Positions 25,700 through 37,693 are shown, numbered from the stretch's first letter. The stretch: 64,000 nt of DNA from Hypericum androsaemum (GCA_963995505.1 OZ023184.1:4526001-4590000), one strand, 5' to 3'. Numbers and translations: made by a program. The notes: generated from the letters alone by a model not told the origin.

Positions 25700-25880
25700 A
25701 ACGAAAACCCTAGCGGATGGAGTGGCTTTAACGACAAGGTTGTGTTTTATAGTACGTGAAGGGTGAAGCGGACGGCGCCGAGGGGTTTTGGTTGGTTTTG
25801 GGCGTATTTTGGGGCCATGAGGCGGCTACTGGATTTTGGGCCTTGTCCTTTGAGCCATTCGGGTTTAAGGCCCACTAGAG
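25700..25880 (-). promoter_or_regulatory. Promoter of the snoRNA cluster (TATA, site II, telo-box)
   Basis: Minus-strand order: site II-type TGGGCC motifs (GTGGGCCTT near 25875-25867; a second site in the other orientation near 25838), a TATA box CTATAAAA at 25751-25744, and a telo-box-like TAGGGTTT at about 25713-25706. Site II plus telo-box is the usual promoter code of plant snoRNA and ribosomal-protein genes. The position just upstream of three snoRNAs supports one polycistronic transcript. Confidence 0.7.
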
Positions 25881-26055
25881 GATTTTAAAAAAGGCACGTA
25901 TTTGGAGTAAATGTTTTTTTTAAAAAAAAGTAATTAATGTATAAATCGCCAAGCTCTACCAATGTACATTTGAGTCTAAGTACAGAAACAAATCTTGGCC
26001 ACATAGATCAAAAATAGAATTAGACCAAATAAAATACTCTTGGACATAAAAATAT

Positions 26056-27302
26056 GGGAAAAGTCCACTTTCGTACCCTGTGGTATCGACCAAAATCACT
26101 TTAGTACTCTGTGGTAAAAAACCGATCAATCGAGTCATACTTATTCCAATTAACATCAAAAAGGGCCTCGGGCAGCTGCCCGGAGCTGCCCGAACCTACC
26201 CGAGTGCTGCCCGGGCCACGTGGCCAGCCACGTCGCCAATTTTGATGACGTGGCGCCACGTCACCAGGAGGAGGAGGAGGAGGCGGGGAGGAGGAGGAGG
26301 AGGAGGGGGACGCGGGGAGGAGGAGGAGGACGCGGGGAGGAGGAGGAGAGGAGGAGGGGGAGGAGGACGCGGGGAGGAGGAGGAGAGGAGGAGGGGGACG
26401 CGGGGAGGAGGAGGAGAGGAGGAGGGGGACGCGGGGAGGAGGAGGAGAGGAGGAGGAGGAGGAGGACGCGGAGGAGGAGGGGGACGCGGGGAGGAGGGGG
26501 ACGCGGGGAGGAGGAGGACGCGGAGGAGGAGGGGGATGCGGGGAGGAGGAGGACGCGGAGGAGGAGGAGGACGCGGAGGAGGAGGAGGACGCGGAGGAGG
26601 AGGAGGAGGAGGAGGACGCGAAGGAGGAGGGGGACGCGGGGAGGAGGAGGACGCGGGGAGGAGGAGGACGCGGAGGAGGAGGGGGACGCAGGGAGGAGGA
26701 GGAGAGGAGGAGGAGGAGGGGGACGCGGAGGAGGAGGGGGACGCAGGGAGGAGGAGGAGAGGAGGAGGAGGAGGAGGAGGCGGAGGAGGAGGGGGACGCG
26801 GGGAGGAGGAGGACGCGGGGAGGAGGAGGACGCGGAGGAGGAGGGGGATGCAGGGAGGAGGAGGAGAGGAGGAGGAGGAGGGGGACGCGGAGGAGGAGGG
26901 GGACGCAGGGAGGAGGAGGAGAGGAGGAGGAGGAGGGGGACGCGGAGGAGGAGGAGGAGGAGGACGCGGGGAGGAGGAGGAGGAGGAGGAGGAGGGGAGG
27001 AGGAGGAGGAGGAGGAACGCGGAGGAGGAGGAGGAGGAGGAGGAGGAGGGGAGGAGGAGGAGGAGGAGGAAAATCGGAGGAGGAGGAGAATTGGTGACGT
27101 GGCGCCACGTCATCAAAATTGGTGACGTGGCTGGCCACGTGGCCCGGGCAGCGCTCGGGTAGGTTCGGGCAGCTCCGGGCAGCTGCCCGAGGCCCTTTTT
27201 GATGTTAATTGGAATAAGTATGACTCGATTGATCGGTTTTTTACCACAGGGTACTAAAGTAATTTTGGTCGATACCACAGGGTACTAAAGTAGACTTTTC
27301 CC
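26056..27302. mobile_element. Mutator-like element with 209-bp TIRs and a GGA-rich core
   Basis: Terminal inverted repeats at 26056-26264 and 27094-27302 begin GGGAAAAGTC and end GACTTTTCCC. A perfect 9-bp target-site duplication TAAAAATAT flanks them (26047-26055 and 27303-27311). Nine-base duplications and long TIRs are the mark of Mutator-like elements. No transposase is present, so it is non-autonomous. The core is a purine-rich minisatellite (see separate entry). Confidence 0.93.
26265..27090 (+). repeat. Purine-only GGA / GGGGACGCGG minisatellite
   Basis: About 825 bp of GGA and GGGGACGCGGGGAGGAGGA units, almost free of pyrimidines on the plus strand except in GAC and GCG steps. Long reading frames run through it on both strands only because stop codons cannot occur in such sequence; they are not genes. 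Confidence 0.9.
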
Positions 27303-29140
27303 TAAAAATATTGGAGAAATTTTTGTTTACTCTGAATCTTTCGAAGGATAATATGATTTTGGTGATTCCAATTGACCCATGGGATAGCACCGAATAAGGC
27401 ACGTCAGACCTTCACGAACATTCCATCTCTTACTAACCCAGATTTGAAGTGGATGTTATGAGTGGCCCAAGCGTAGAAGAATAATCTCGGCCGGCTCATT
27501 GAATAGTTATCATTTTTCATATTTAATTCAAAATTTAAAATTATCATTTGATATTAAATTATATATATATATATATTAGAGTTTTTATTTTTTAGATTAT
27601 CTCATGCTATTTTCTGTCCTTCGCATTCTTATCAATTTCTTCTATTTTCATGGATGACTAGTCCGACCCAGAGTTTTGGGTTCCAAATGTAAGCCGGAAA
27701 ACGACGTGGGGCTAATGGGTAAATTTATCATGGAAAACCCGAAAAAGAGTGTTAAAAAAAATTGTGTGTGAAGGCATAATCTGACCAATAAATAATTTGA
27801 CTTCCACGAGGACTGGCCGTAGATTCCACCGATCGTAAGAAATGGTGCATCTTCGAGTCCATTCAAAAGTAGTTTCTTGGGTCGTGGAAAATAATTTCCA
27901 GCATGTCAACTTTTCTACGGGAATTCCTCGATCCTTCTTCGTGTTCATGATTAAGTTGCCGGGGTCCAAAATTCCATCTACGCATTACCGTAAAAACTAT
28001 ACCTTGGATTTGATTCTCGACCAAAAAAATACCTTAGATTTGATTGTCGGAGAAAATACACGCGCCTGGAGATTGATTGTAGATTCCATCCGACGGTTTC
28101 ACTTACCCACAACAGTTATTTGATCGAGATAATAATACTGGTTTTGTTTGAAATGTAGATAATAATACTGGTTGATCAAAAAGAATATTAGATTTAGTTG
28201 ATTTGTATTCTATTACTCGGACGATTCTGTATAATGACATACCAGTAATATTAAAATCTATACAAATTTTGGCCAGACAAATTTTCGTGCTCATTGCCTA
28301 GAAGTAGAACAGTTCCGCGATCAATGGAAGACCTTAGCGAAATATGCATCGTTCATATTTTGGAAGTGTTCGCGAAATCCCCAATCAAATTCTTTGTGGG
28401 ACGGTTTCGAGGTAATAGCAATGTTTAGTACTAATTTTTTAACTTCGTAAATAATCTTATAATGTTTTTGTTCTAATATTTTTAGTTCCAACTTCAAATG
28501 AAATGAGTAACCATAATTTTTTGAAGCATTGGAAGAGAATTTAAAGTAAAAATGTAACGTATTTGTTGTAAGATTAGTTTTTTTCATACACAATCTAATA
28601 ATCTGAATTCCGCTAAATCAGAGAGGGTAAAAATGATTATAACTTGGCATCTACCCCTATAAGTAATTTTAGTAGTTTTAATACATTTGTATTTTTATGT
28701 CTCAAATTCAATATCCTTTGTTCAAGCTAAATTCCCGATTTACTGCAGGATTTTCATTGGCAGGTCTAACTTGTTATACTTCTAGGGTATCTCGTTGCAT
28801 TAGGTTGTTTTCCTTGATCACCTCCATGGTGCATTGGTCCTCCATAAAAGTTTTCATTTTTATGAATAATACACATCATTTATTTATTTAAAGATCTTCA
28901 ATAGTTCATAGTTAATATACGTGGTGAAGTTAGTTAATGAGATTTTACCACCCTATGCACTCAAACTTTCTTTAAACTTCCGTATTCATAATCGAATATT
29001 GTTAAATCTTATTTTAGTGGTTTGATCTGATGTCTAATTAAATTTGATGCATGAAACGAAATCTCTAAATTTCGGCATTAATTTATGTTTTAGAGGCCCG
29101 ATTATTTGTGTGAACGTGTGCTTGGTGGGGATACATCTAT
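27303..29140. other. Intergenic spacer
   Basis: AT-rich, with an (AT)n microsatellite at about 27558-27575. Short frames at 27648-28123 show nothing recognisable. Nothing else seen. Confidence 0.5.
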
Positions 29141-29368
29141 TATTGGAAAAATGGAGCAATCGTTGTCAGTAAAATGATAATTCAAAGAAAATTTTAATAA
29201 AAAAAAAAGACTTGAGTGATTAATGTGAGAAATTACAAAATTGTAATAATCCATATTAAAAATTCAAAATTAATAAGGGATAAATATTTGAAAAAAATCA
29301 TCCATTATTTCTAAAATTTGTAACATTCATCATTAATTTCAAAATTCATGGCATTCCAAATTTATTAC

Positions 29369-31325
29369 TGTTGGGATGGCGAGAAATAGGAAAGACTTAT
29401 TTCCTATTCCTATTCCTATTCTGATTAGGTTTTGGACTCCTAATTAGACCTAGATATGTTACTTGTACAACAAGGGTTTGCCTCTATATAAAGGCATGTT
29501 ACCCTAAGGTTTTGTATAGCTTTGTGGCTCGGAAACTCATCAATAAAAGTTCTCCTTTCTCCCCGTGGATGTAGGCATTAGGCCGAACCACGTAATTCTC
29601 TTGTTCCGTGTTCTTTGTGCGATCTTGTTCTCTAGTTGCTGAATTCCTAACAAGTGGTATCAGAGCTAAGGTTGAAGGATGTCGGACGGCACGAGGTTTG
29701 CTCTTGTGAAGTTCGATGGTTCATCGAATTTCAGGTTATGGCAAAGGCGTGTCAAGGATCTCCTCGTACAACAAGGGATGGTCATCGCGCTCTCGGAGAA
29801 GAAGTCCGAGAAGATGGAGGAGCAAGAGTGGGAAGAGTTGGAGGCCAAGGCGGTAGCGAAGATTCGCTTGTGCTTGGCGGATGATGAGGAGCCACCAGCT
29901 GGGTTGTGGAAGAGGATCCAGGTCGGAGTCAAAGAAGTTCAATGGAAGTGGCTTCAAGTGCGGAGAAGGGCACATGAAGGGGACTATCCAGGACGAACTG
30001 GGAATCAAGACAACGAGGAGGGATCGGCATCCACAGCCATGGCCACATGTTCAGACGGGTCGGATGGTGACTGGTTTTCTGTCTCGTCAAGTCCAATGCA
30101 TCCTGGTAATCTCTTTTTGTTAGGGACCTTGAATTATAACAATGATAGTTATAAAGGTATGCTAATGAAGGTGGAGAAGGATGCGATGGTAGGGATGAAG
30201 GGTGAAAGGAAATACCTACAGGTTAGTGGAAAATATTATTGTAGGTGGAGTCACATCAATGGGTCTGAAGGAGTTGGCAAAAGCTCAGGTCATATGAGGT
30301 TGGTTCGTATGAGGGAGCAAAGGCTTGACATGGATGGTTTGAGTGTAGTTGGGATTCGCGAAGACATGGATAGCAAGCTATGGTTGTTTTGTGGAGGCGT
30401 GGTTGGCAAGGAGCCATGGTTGTCTCGGAGAAGCATTGTTAGCTGGGCCCTGCTATGGTTGTCTAAAGGGACGTGCACGTCAAAGGTGTTTAGTAGGTTT
30501 GGCATTGGGCATGCGAAGCCATTGGTAACACCACGAGCGAATCGGGTATCTCACTCAAGGCCGAACAGTATAGTTCGAGGCATGTTGAGGGTTCTACTTA
30601 GTAGAACAAAAGGTTGCCCTTTGTATGCTATAGCAAGTAGCATTGGTTTGAGGCAAAAAGGTCCAACGGAAAAGCAGTTCTAGGTTGCGGAGCATGGGGC
30701 TGACCGAAAAATAGAGGGCATGTCTATTGGTCGCAAGGTTGCTTCAGCAGGTGGACTTGCTAGTTGGGGTTCGATAGAGGTTGGAGGGAATAGGCCAAGC
30801 AAGCTCAGAAGCTTGAGTTTGGGGGCTGGCTCCAAGTGATTGAACAAAAGGTGAAGAGAAAGTTGAGATGGTCTTATTGATGCAGTTATCTATGGTCCGA
30901 GATGGAGTCAGTGGAGTCGGATTGGTTTTGCAAGATCTCATGGTTCTTCATGGGGCGGTGTTTTGTCAAGGTGGAGTTTGTTGAAGTTCGAGTGGAGCTT
31001 CATGGTTCTTCCACGAGACGATTTCTCGCCAAGGTGGAGATTGTTGGGATGGCGAGAAATAGAAAAGACTTATTTCCTATTCCTATTCCTATTCTGATTA
31101 GGTTTTGGACTCCTAATTAGACCTAGATATGTTACTTGTACAACAAGGGTTTGCCTCTATATAAAGGCATGTTACCCTAAGGTTTTGTATAGCTTTGTGG
31201 CTCGGAAACTCATCAATAAAAGTTCTCCTTTCTCCCCGTGGATGTAGGCATTAGGCCGAACCACGTAATTCTCTTGTTCCGTGTTCTTTGTGCGATCTTG
31301 TTCTCTAGTTGCTGAATTCCTAACA
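29369..31325 (+). mobile_element. Young, internally deleted Copia element inside the older 5' LTR
   Basis: The LTRs (29369-29652 and 31042-31325, 284 bp each) differ by one base that I can see. The target-site duplication is ATTAC (29364-29368 and 31326-31330). The initiator-tRNA-Met primer-binding site TGGTATCAGAGC lies at 29655-29666, and AAGGTGGAGAT precedes the 3' LTR. It is only 1957 bp long, so most of pol is missing and it must have been mobilised in trans. Confidence 0.95.
29679..30683 (+). pseudogene. Deleted Copia gag-pol remnant ORF
   Basis: Open frame of 334 codons. The first about 70 residues are a Copia Gag N-terminus (FALVKFDGSSNFRLWQRRV, then LLVQQGMVIALSEK). Later pieces look like Gag zinc-knuckle remains (KCGEGHMK in another frame), the GAG-pre-integrase region and the SRFGIGHAKPLVTP part of reverse transcriptase. 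Large internal deletions and frame changes separate them. Protease, integrase and RT active sites are absent. Confidence 0.8.
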
Positions 31326-31544
31326 ATTACATTAATTAATTTCAATTTTTAATTCATATATTACATAATTAAATTGTGTAAATGCCTATATTTATTTTTT
31401 CCTTTGAATATTTGCTATATAAGAAGGTTATCCTTCATTTGAAAAAATCAATCAACCAATAGTGAGACATATTGCTCCATTTTCTGATTCCGAGTTGCTA
31501 TACCTTTGTTCTTATTAGTTATATGTTACTTAAGTTTTTCTAAA

Positions 31545-32877
31545 TCTTTTTTCTTCGGTCGAGGATTTGCAGGTCTCGGTTTCCATTTTGAAGCCCTTGT
31601 TTGTAGATGTGTGGTTGAATCTTTGTCGTTGGCTGCCCCGCTTTTTCTCTATCTTCGGACGCTCTCGCGGGTTCTTTTGTTGTCGATCGTTCTGGTGTTG
31701 TAGCGGATGGCAACGTCAACGTGGTCGATGTTGCTTTGGATGTTGGGCAAGCCTCTACTCTGGTTGCTAATGTGGTTTCGGATGCTCGCTTAGAGGTGGA
31801 GGTGTTGGATGCTGTCGTGAGTGTAGATGCAGGGATTTCTTCCCCTGCGGTGGGGGAGGTGGTGTCCGGTTTGGATGCCTCTGTTGCTTTGGTGGCCGTC
31901 GATGTGGTGTCTGCTGTAGATGGGGTTGATCGGCAGCTTCCAGCTGCTAAGGCTGGTGCGGTAGCTATTGTTGAAGTTATGGTGGTAGCTGAAGAGAGGG
32001 TTATGCAGGATTGCGATGATATTGCAACTGGGCCAGTTGTTGGGCAGCATGTTTCCCCGAGTATTGCCGTGCAGGATGGTCTTGATGCTAGTGCGATTGG
32101 CTGTAGCTGGTCGGAGAAGTTGGTTGTGCCCGAGGAGGGGGAAGTAGCTGTTAGTGCTTCTGCTGTCGATGTCGAGTGCCACTGGTTGGAGAAGATGGTT
32201 GTGCCCCCTGTTGGCACGGCTGCTGATTGGATGGAGAAGATCCTTTCATCGGTGGATGCTCCAGCCTCGGTCACAGTGCATCGCCCCAACTTTGCACCGC
32301 CAGAGTCCACCGCTACTGTCCGGGTAGGTAAGAAGGTGAAAGTGAGTCATTTTGCACAGATGACTCCAATCCATTCTAGAAGCCGTATCAGGAAGCTGAC
32401 CAGTAAAGCTGCCGCCCTTTTGCAATATTCGACTCCAAATTTGAAGGTAAAACCAGCTTCAAAGCCGGAGATGGAGCTTTGCCTCCCCTCGATTTTGGCG
32501 AGTATGGACTCGAACGAGGATGCTCTTCGCGAAGTACTTTCGACAGAGGCGTGGCGTCTTGCTGTAGTTGCGGGGTTTTCGTGGGAGGAGGACGCTTCTC
32601 TTATCCTCCGCATGATTAAGGAGTCGGCCTTTGGGCATTCTCATTCTTAGTCTTTTGATCCCCTTGATTTTTAGATAGGTATTTGGTTAGATTTTGGTCT
32701 TCATTTGTGGTGTTTGTGGTTCTTTGGATTGGTTCCACGTTTTCTAGGGAATTAGATAGTATTTATCTTGTAGGTTCTACTTTGATAGGTTCTATCGCAT
32801 TCTATAAGGTTGTAATTCCTGGTTGTAAGCTACTTTAGGTCTCTTTTTAGGAGTAATATACATTTACTTATAAAAAA
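31545..32877 (+). mobile_element. LINE-like retroposed insertion with 13-bp target duplication
   Basis: The 13-bp sequence AAGTTTTTCTAAA occurs at 31532-31544 and again at 32878-32890. The insertion ends in a short A tract (ATAAAAAAA) after a T/G-rich 3' untranslated-looking region. The interrupted host sequence is whole at 37558-37572, which confirms the insertion. This is the pattern of target-primed reverse transcription. No endonuclease or reverse transcriptase is present. Confidence 0.85.
31721..32650 (+). CDS. ORF of unknown function inside the LINE-like insertion
   Basis: Open for 309 codons. The N-terminal half is rich in Val/Ala/Asp and low in complexity. The C-terminal third is basic, with RVGKKVKVSHFAQMTPIHSR and a Lys/Ser-rich stretch, then an acidic end. 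It might be what remains of a LINE ORF1 after loss of ORF2, but I recognise no domain. It is probably not a functional host gene. Confidence 0.4.
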   Translation: MVDVALDVGQASTLVANVVSDARLEVEVLDAVVSVDAGISSPAVGEVVSGLDASVALVAVDVVSAVDGVDRQLPAAKAGAVAIVEVMVVAEERVMQDCDDIATGPVVGQHVSPSIAVQDGLDASAIGCSWSEKLVVPEEGEVAVSASAVDVECHWLEKMVVPPVGTAADWMEKILSSVDAPASVTVHRPNFAPPESTATVRVGKKVKVSHFAQMTPIHSRSRIRKLTSKAAALLQYSTPNLKVKPASKPEMELCLPSILASMDSNEDALREVLSTEAWRLAVVAGFSWEEDASLILRMIKESAFGHSHS

Positions 32878-33656
32878 AAGTTTTTCTAAAATTTAGAAGA
32901 ATATGTTTGATTCTGGAGAACTACCACCATCGATAGAATTTGTTCTTAAGGACAGTGCGCCTCCGCACGACTCACTTAATTTTTTTTTCTTTTTCACCAG
33001 ATTTTCCAACAATCTTAAAACTGAACCGTTGAAAATTTTGTTTACCCCACAAAAGTTTAGTAGTAGTGATTGTGAGATTCAACGAGCATCAGCATTTTCC
33101 TCCTGCCACGGTTACTCCAGTGCGACAAGTTGAGTCGTGAATGAGAGGATGCTTCGGACGCGGAAAGCACATGAATTGGTCGGGTGAATGTGGAAGCGAG
33201 GACGATTCTCGTGACGCTAGTTTGCATTGTGCTTTAAATTTCGAGAACAGCGGTAATTGTATCATCAAAGGTAATTAAGTACTTTCATTATATAATATTG
33301 CTATTTGTCTAATTCATGCATATTATTTGCATGGCCAGATCATGTATGTATTGAGTGAATATGTGTAGATTGGGACAATAGGACAAGTAAAAGCTGATGA
33401 ATATAATTTCATATCTTACGACTTGATTTTTAAATGAATACATGAAAATAAGAGACCAGTACTTGATTATTTTGTTGACCATGAAAATAATTGAGATTTA
33501 ATGTGGATTAAATGGAAATTCAAGCAGAAATAAAATAAAAATCGGTACGGTGATTAGAAAAGGATTGCCGATTTAATATCATGGTAAATGAAATTGGGAA
33601 TAGGAAGCTCTTAACTGTTCATATATGCCAATCAATGCTCCGTTTAAAATAAAAAA

Positions 33657-34573
33657 GGGTAAAATAGTTATAGTTTCCTGATATTTGAAGAAATTGATTA
33701 ATTAGGACAACGCAGTATTGTTAAGTCCTAGATATTTCAGAAATCAAATTGTTTAGTTCCTGGACCCAAATTCTGACTACTTTTCCAGCAAGGCTCTATT
33801 AAAAATACAAAAATATTCCTATCCTTGAAATTACTAAATTGACACTCATCCTCAACCTCAAGCCCCAATCCAACATAAAAGGAACTTGCGACTCCATGAA
33901 AACACCAAGAGCCCAAGTTTAGAGCTCCTCATAGGCTATAATATAATTTGAATATCCAACGCTATTCGATTAAATTCAATTATTTCTTTCACGTTCGACC
34001 AATTTCTATAAACCCTAAATTTATCTTTCAAATTATTGAAAGCACTTTAAAATTTCTGCCGAAATTTATCTTCCACTTAGCCATAGACTAGGTTCACCAC
34101 TAGTCGATGAGCTAATTGTAGAGCCATGGAATGTGCAGAGAAACGGTGAGCCAGTGAAATTTTGCTACAATGTCGCATTCGGATACTTTCCTGAATTTAA
34201 ACCTCTGGCCTCTGCTCAATAAGCCACTTCATATAGAGTTGTTACCATGCCCACCCCATTAAATTCATGGTTAAGCGTATCTTCCCGATAGCTATAATCT
34301 ATAAAGACTTTCAAACCTGGGCTCTTTCATTTTTGTTCTCGCAGAGATAGGGTAGTGTGAATTGGGGCTTGATTTTGAGGATGAATTACAATTTAGTAAT
34401 TTCTAGGGTCAGGGACATTTTTGTATTTTTAATGGAGCCTTGCCAGAAAAGTAACCAGATTTTGGATTCAGGGACTAAACAATTTGATTTATGAAATATC
34501 AAGGATTAAACAATACTACGTTATCCTAATTAATCACTTTTTTCAAACATCAGGACCAATGACTATTTTGCCC
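33657..34573. mobile_element. Mutator-like TIR element, second family (GGGTAAAATAGT termini)
   Basis: A perfect 9-bp duplication AATAAAAAA flanks it (33648-33656 and 34574-34582). The inverted arms are about 220 bp (33657-33878 and about 34355-34573), diverged but alignable along their whole length. No coding sequence. It sits in the internal region of the old Copia element. Confidence 0.85.
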
Positions 34574-36943
34574 AATAAAAAATGGTACAGCCTTGACGTT
34601 TTATAAGGCATTAATAGTATTTATTGTTTTTTGCAAGAAAACAAATTTTAAGAGAGATATTAATTGGTGGAGTATTCTTCTGGTTGGTTATTATAAAAGA
34701 AAATTGCGTATGAAAAAAGTTGTAGATTGAATTTGTGTAACATCTAGTGAGGCGTGAAAAAATTTGTACGTAATTGATTATGCATAATGATGACAATGAT
34801 GGCTAAATTTTGGTAATGGTACATTTTGGTTCTTGCAAGAAATTGCACTATATCAAGAGACGAGATTTGTAAAATGATTAATCTGTCATTATTCATTAAC
34901 CTCCATTGAGAATTGAGATGTTTGACAAGATTATTAAATTATATGTGAAGTATTGTAATTGAATACTAGTGGTCAATTTAGCTTATGTAGAAGTTGATGA
35001 TATAGTCTGATTATTTTCTATTATATTGGTTAATTTTTGTTTCATACTGCTTGATAAAGTCTACGATTTGGTAGATTAAAAATTGCTGAGAATTGATGAC
35101 TTTGTGATGATGAAGTAGATGAGGTGAAATAGTGGGGGCTAAATAAACCCATTATTTGCAATATAATTACCAAATTAATTTTTGACAAAATTTCACGTGA
35201 TGATTATAATTTTGAGATGGACTCTGTTAAAAATAGAGAACCACATGATGATAATATTTTGAAGAAGTAAAGATTCAGAATATATATTGATAACCCTAAT
35301 ACTTAATATTAGGATGAGTTGGAGTAATTAAATATTGAGAGATATCATGTATTATGGTATCAAGTATTATGGATATTCATTGTATTGAGAAAATACAACG
35401 ATGTTAATTGAATTTTGTATTCAAATGAGATAAATAACAAATGATTATGTAGTCATCTCGGTAGAGGCATCGTTGTGTGGAGATTGACGGAGGAAACTAT
35501 AGTTGTAAAACAACTATGAAATAAGAAGCTTATATAGCTCTAGAGATGATCGTTAATAGACCGAGTGGTTAATATATTTTTTGGGAACAAAGCCAACATT
35601 GCTAATGTTGATGTCTTGAGGTTGCCTGGTAATTAATATGAAGTGAGTATAAATTTTTTAGAATATTCTTCTAAGAATATAGCCGACACTATTAGTGTTG
35701 ATGACTTGAGATTGCTAAGATGCAATAGCCATAGATAAATACGAAGCTATCAATGGCAAAACCAATATATTTGGTTAGTGAATAATGTGGTTAATCATGG
35801 TAAAGGATGGATTAATATCCATAGAATGCGTGAAGTCAAAGTAGATATGGCCAGTCCTCTGATATAATCTTGTGTAAAAGGTCACATGTGTAAATATTGA
35901 GGGGAATGAGACTTAAGCCATTTATTAGATTAACGGTGATGGGAACCCAACCTTTGTGATTGGAGATCCCATGAAGAAGGTTCATATGGATAACAACAAG
36001 TCAGAAGTTAATCACTCTAATACCAATTTGGTCCCTTCCTATAGTGTGTGTAAGAGGATACTAGATTGCACTGTGGTTGGATAAACTTAAAGCTTTTAAT
36101 GATCTTATAGCCCTTAAAAGGATGGTGTATAAAGTGCAATTTACACTTGATGAGGTCGCATATATGGGTGTCGAGTTGAGCCGTTCGTATGAGATTGTGG
36201 CTTAATCTCTAGAGCACTCATGAACTACCGGGCTGCCCGCATAGCTGACTTAGCGTAGAATAGCAACAATGACAAGAACTGCATGGGTGAGGTGTGGCTT
36301 GTATAGTTCAAGAATATAACATAGTGATCATAATTCATAGAATTTAATCTACTTCATCGTGACACTATATGCTTTCCATATAACTCTAAGGTTTGCTTCA
36401 TAGTCTGCGAGATACCAGAGTCGATGCACTTACATCCATATAGCATACTCGAAAAAGTATTTCAATTTTTTCCGCTATGTATAGCAGTGGAAAATATTTA
36501 AAATAGTGGGAGATTGTTGGAAAAATGGAGCAAATATTGTGAATAAAATAATAATTCAAGGGAATTTTAATGGGTATAAATGATTTGAGTGATTAATGTG
36601 AGATGTTACAAAATTATAATAATCTACATTAAAAATTCAAAATTAATAAGGGATATTTATTTGAAAAAAATCATCCATTATTTCTAAAATTTGTGACATT
36701 CATCATTAATTTCAAAATTCAAGACATTCCAAATTTATTGAATAAATTTATTTCGAATTTTAAATCATATGTTACACAATTAAATTGTGTAAATACCACT
36801 ATTTATTTTGCCCTTTGGATATTTGCTATAAAAGAAGGTTATCCTTCATTTGTAAAAATCAATCAACTAATGGTGAGACCTATTGTTCTATTTTCTGTTT
36901 TGGAGTTACTATACTTTTGTTCTTGTTAGTTATAGGTTACCTA

Positions 36944-37554
36944 TGTTAAGTCAACGGACCCAACACAATCCAACAAAAGCAAGCAAACCATGAAATCACA
37001 AGAAGAACAAATGAGAGAACACACAAGAGACAATGATTTGTTCACCCGGTTTGACGAGAACGTCTACGTCCGGGGGCGTACCAAGCCAGGAGGATTTCCA
37101 CTAATCTCGCTCTTGAGCTTCACTTGCTCTTTACAAGAGAATAGGCCACTCTTTTGGTACCCAACACTCTTCTAGGGTTTCAATCTCTCCTTTCTATTTG
37201 GGAACAACAATGAATGAGCTACAATGGGGTATTTATAGTGCCAACAACCTTAGGAACCAAAACACACATGCAGGGGCATTTTTGTCCACGCTTTGGCAAA
37301 ATTCAGGAGCTGAAATAGACTGTCTGCAGGAGACCGGCGGCCGCTAGCCCCACCTGGCGTCCGCCGGGAACACAACTGATCTCAGCGGCCAGCGACCGCC
37401 AGCTGACCCGGCGTCTGCCGGGTCAGGCCTTCAATCTTCATTTCGTCGGCGACGCGTACCGTTACGGCAGGTCGATCCCATAACGAATGCACTAGTGTTA
37501 CGCCTCTCGAGCTCGATCGAACATCACCGCTTGTCTCAGGCTCCATACCCAACG
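36944..37554 (-). mobile_element. Solo LTR inside the 3' LTR of the old Copia element
   Basis: Flanked by ACCTA on both sides (36939-36943 and 37555-37559). Read on the minus strand it starts CGTTGGGTATGGAGCC (TG changed to CG) and ends GTTGACTTAACA. A TATA box (CACTATAAATACCCC) lies near 37238. There is no internal region or second LTR, so this is the product of recombination between two LTRs. Confidence 0.82.
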
Positions 37555-37693
37555 ACCTAAGTTTTTCTAAAACTTAGAAAGACCTATTTAATTATGGAGA
37601 ACTACCATCACGAGTGGCATTAGTTCTTAAGGATAGTGCGACTCCACACGACTCACATCAATTTTTTGTCAATTTCCACCAAATTTTCCAACA

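Larger units (their letters stand above)
29141..37693 (+). mobile_element. Degenerate Copia LTR retrotransposon hosting four later insertions
   Basis: A perfect 5-bp duplication TCTAT flanks it (29136-29140 and 37694-37698). The 5' LTR spans 29141-33011 and is split by two insertions. The 3' LTR spans 36515-37693 and is split by a solo LTR. LTRs start TGTTGGAAAAATGG (TATTGG in the 5' copy) and end TTTTCCAACA. A purine-rich tract TAGTGGGAGAT precedes the 3' LTR. The internal part is decayed, but near 35500-35545 it still translates as a broken Copia RNase H block (VWR, then EAYIAL with stops). Many LTR differences show it is the oldest layer. Confidence 0.85.

Noticed and set aside
26080..27278. 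Four long overlapping reading frames (300-360 codons) on both strands in the GGA-rich core
   Set aside because: They arise because purine-only repeats contain no stop codons. The predicted proteins are poly-Gly/Arg/Glu or poly-Ser/Pro/Leu and include the transposon TIRs.
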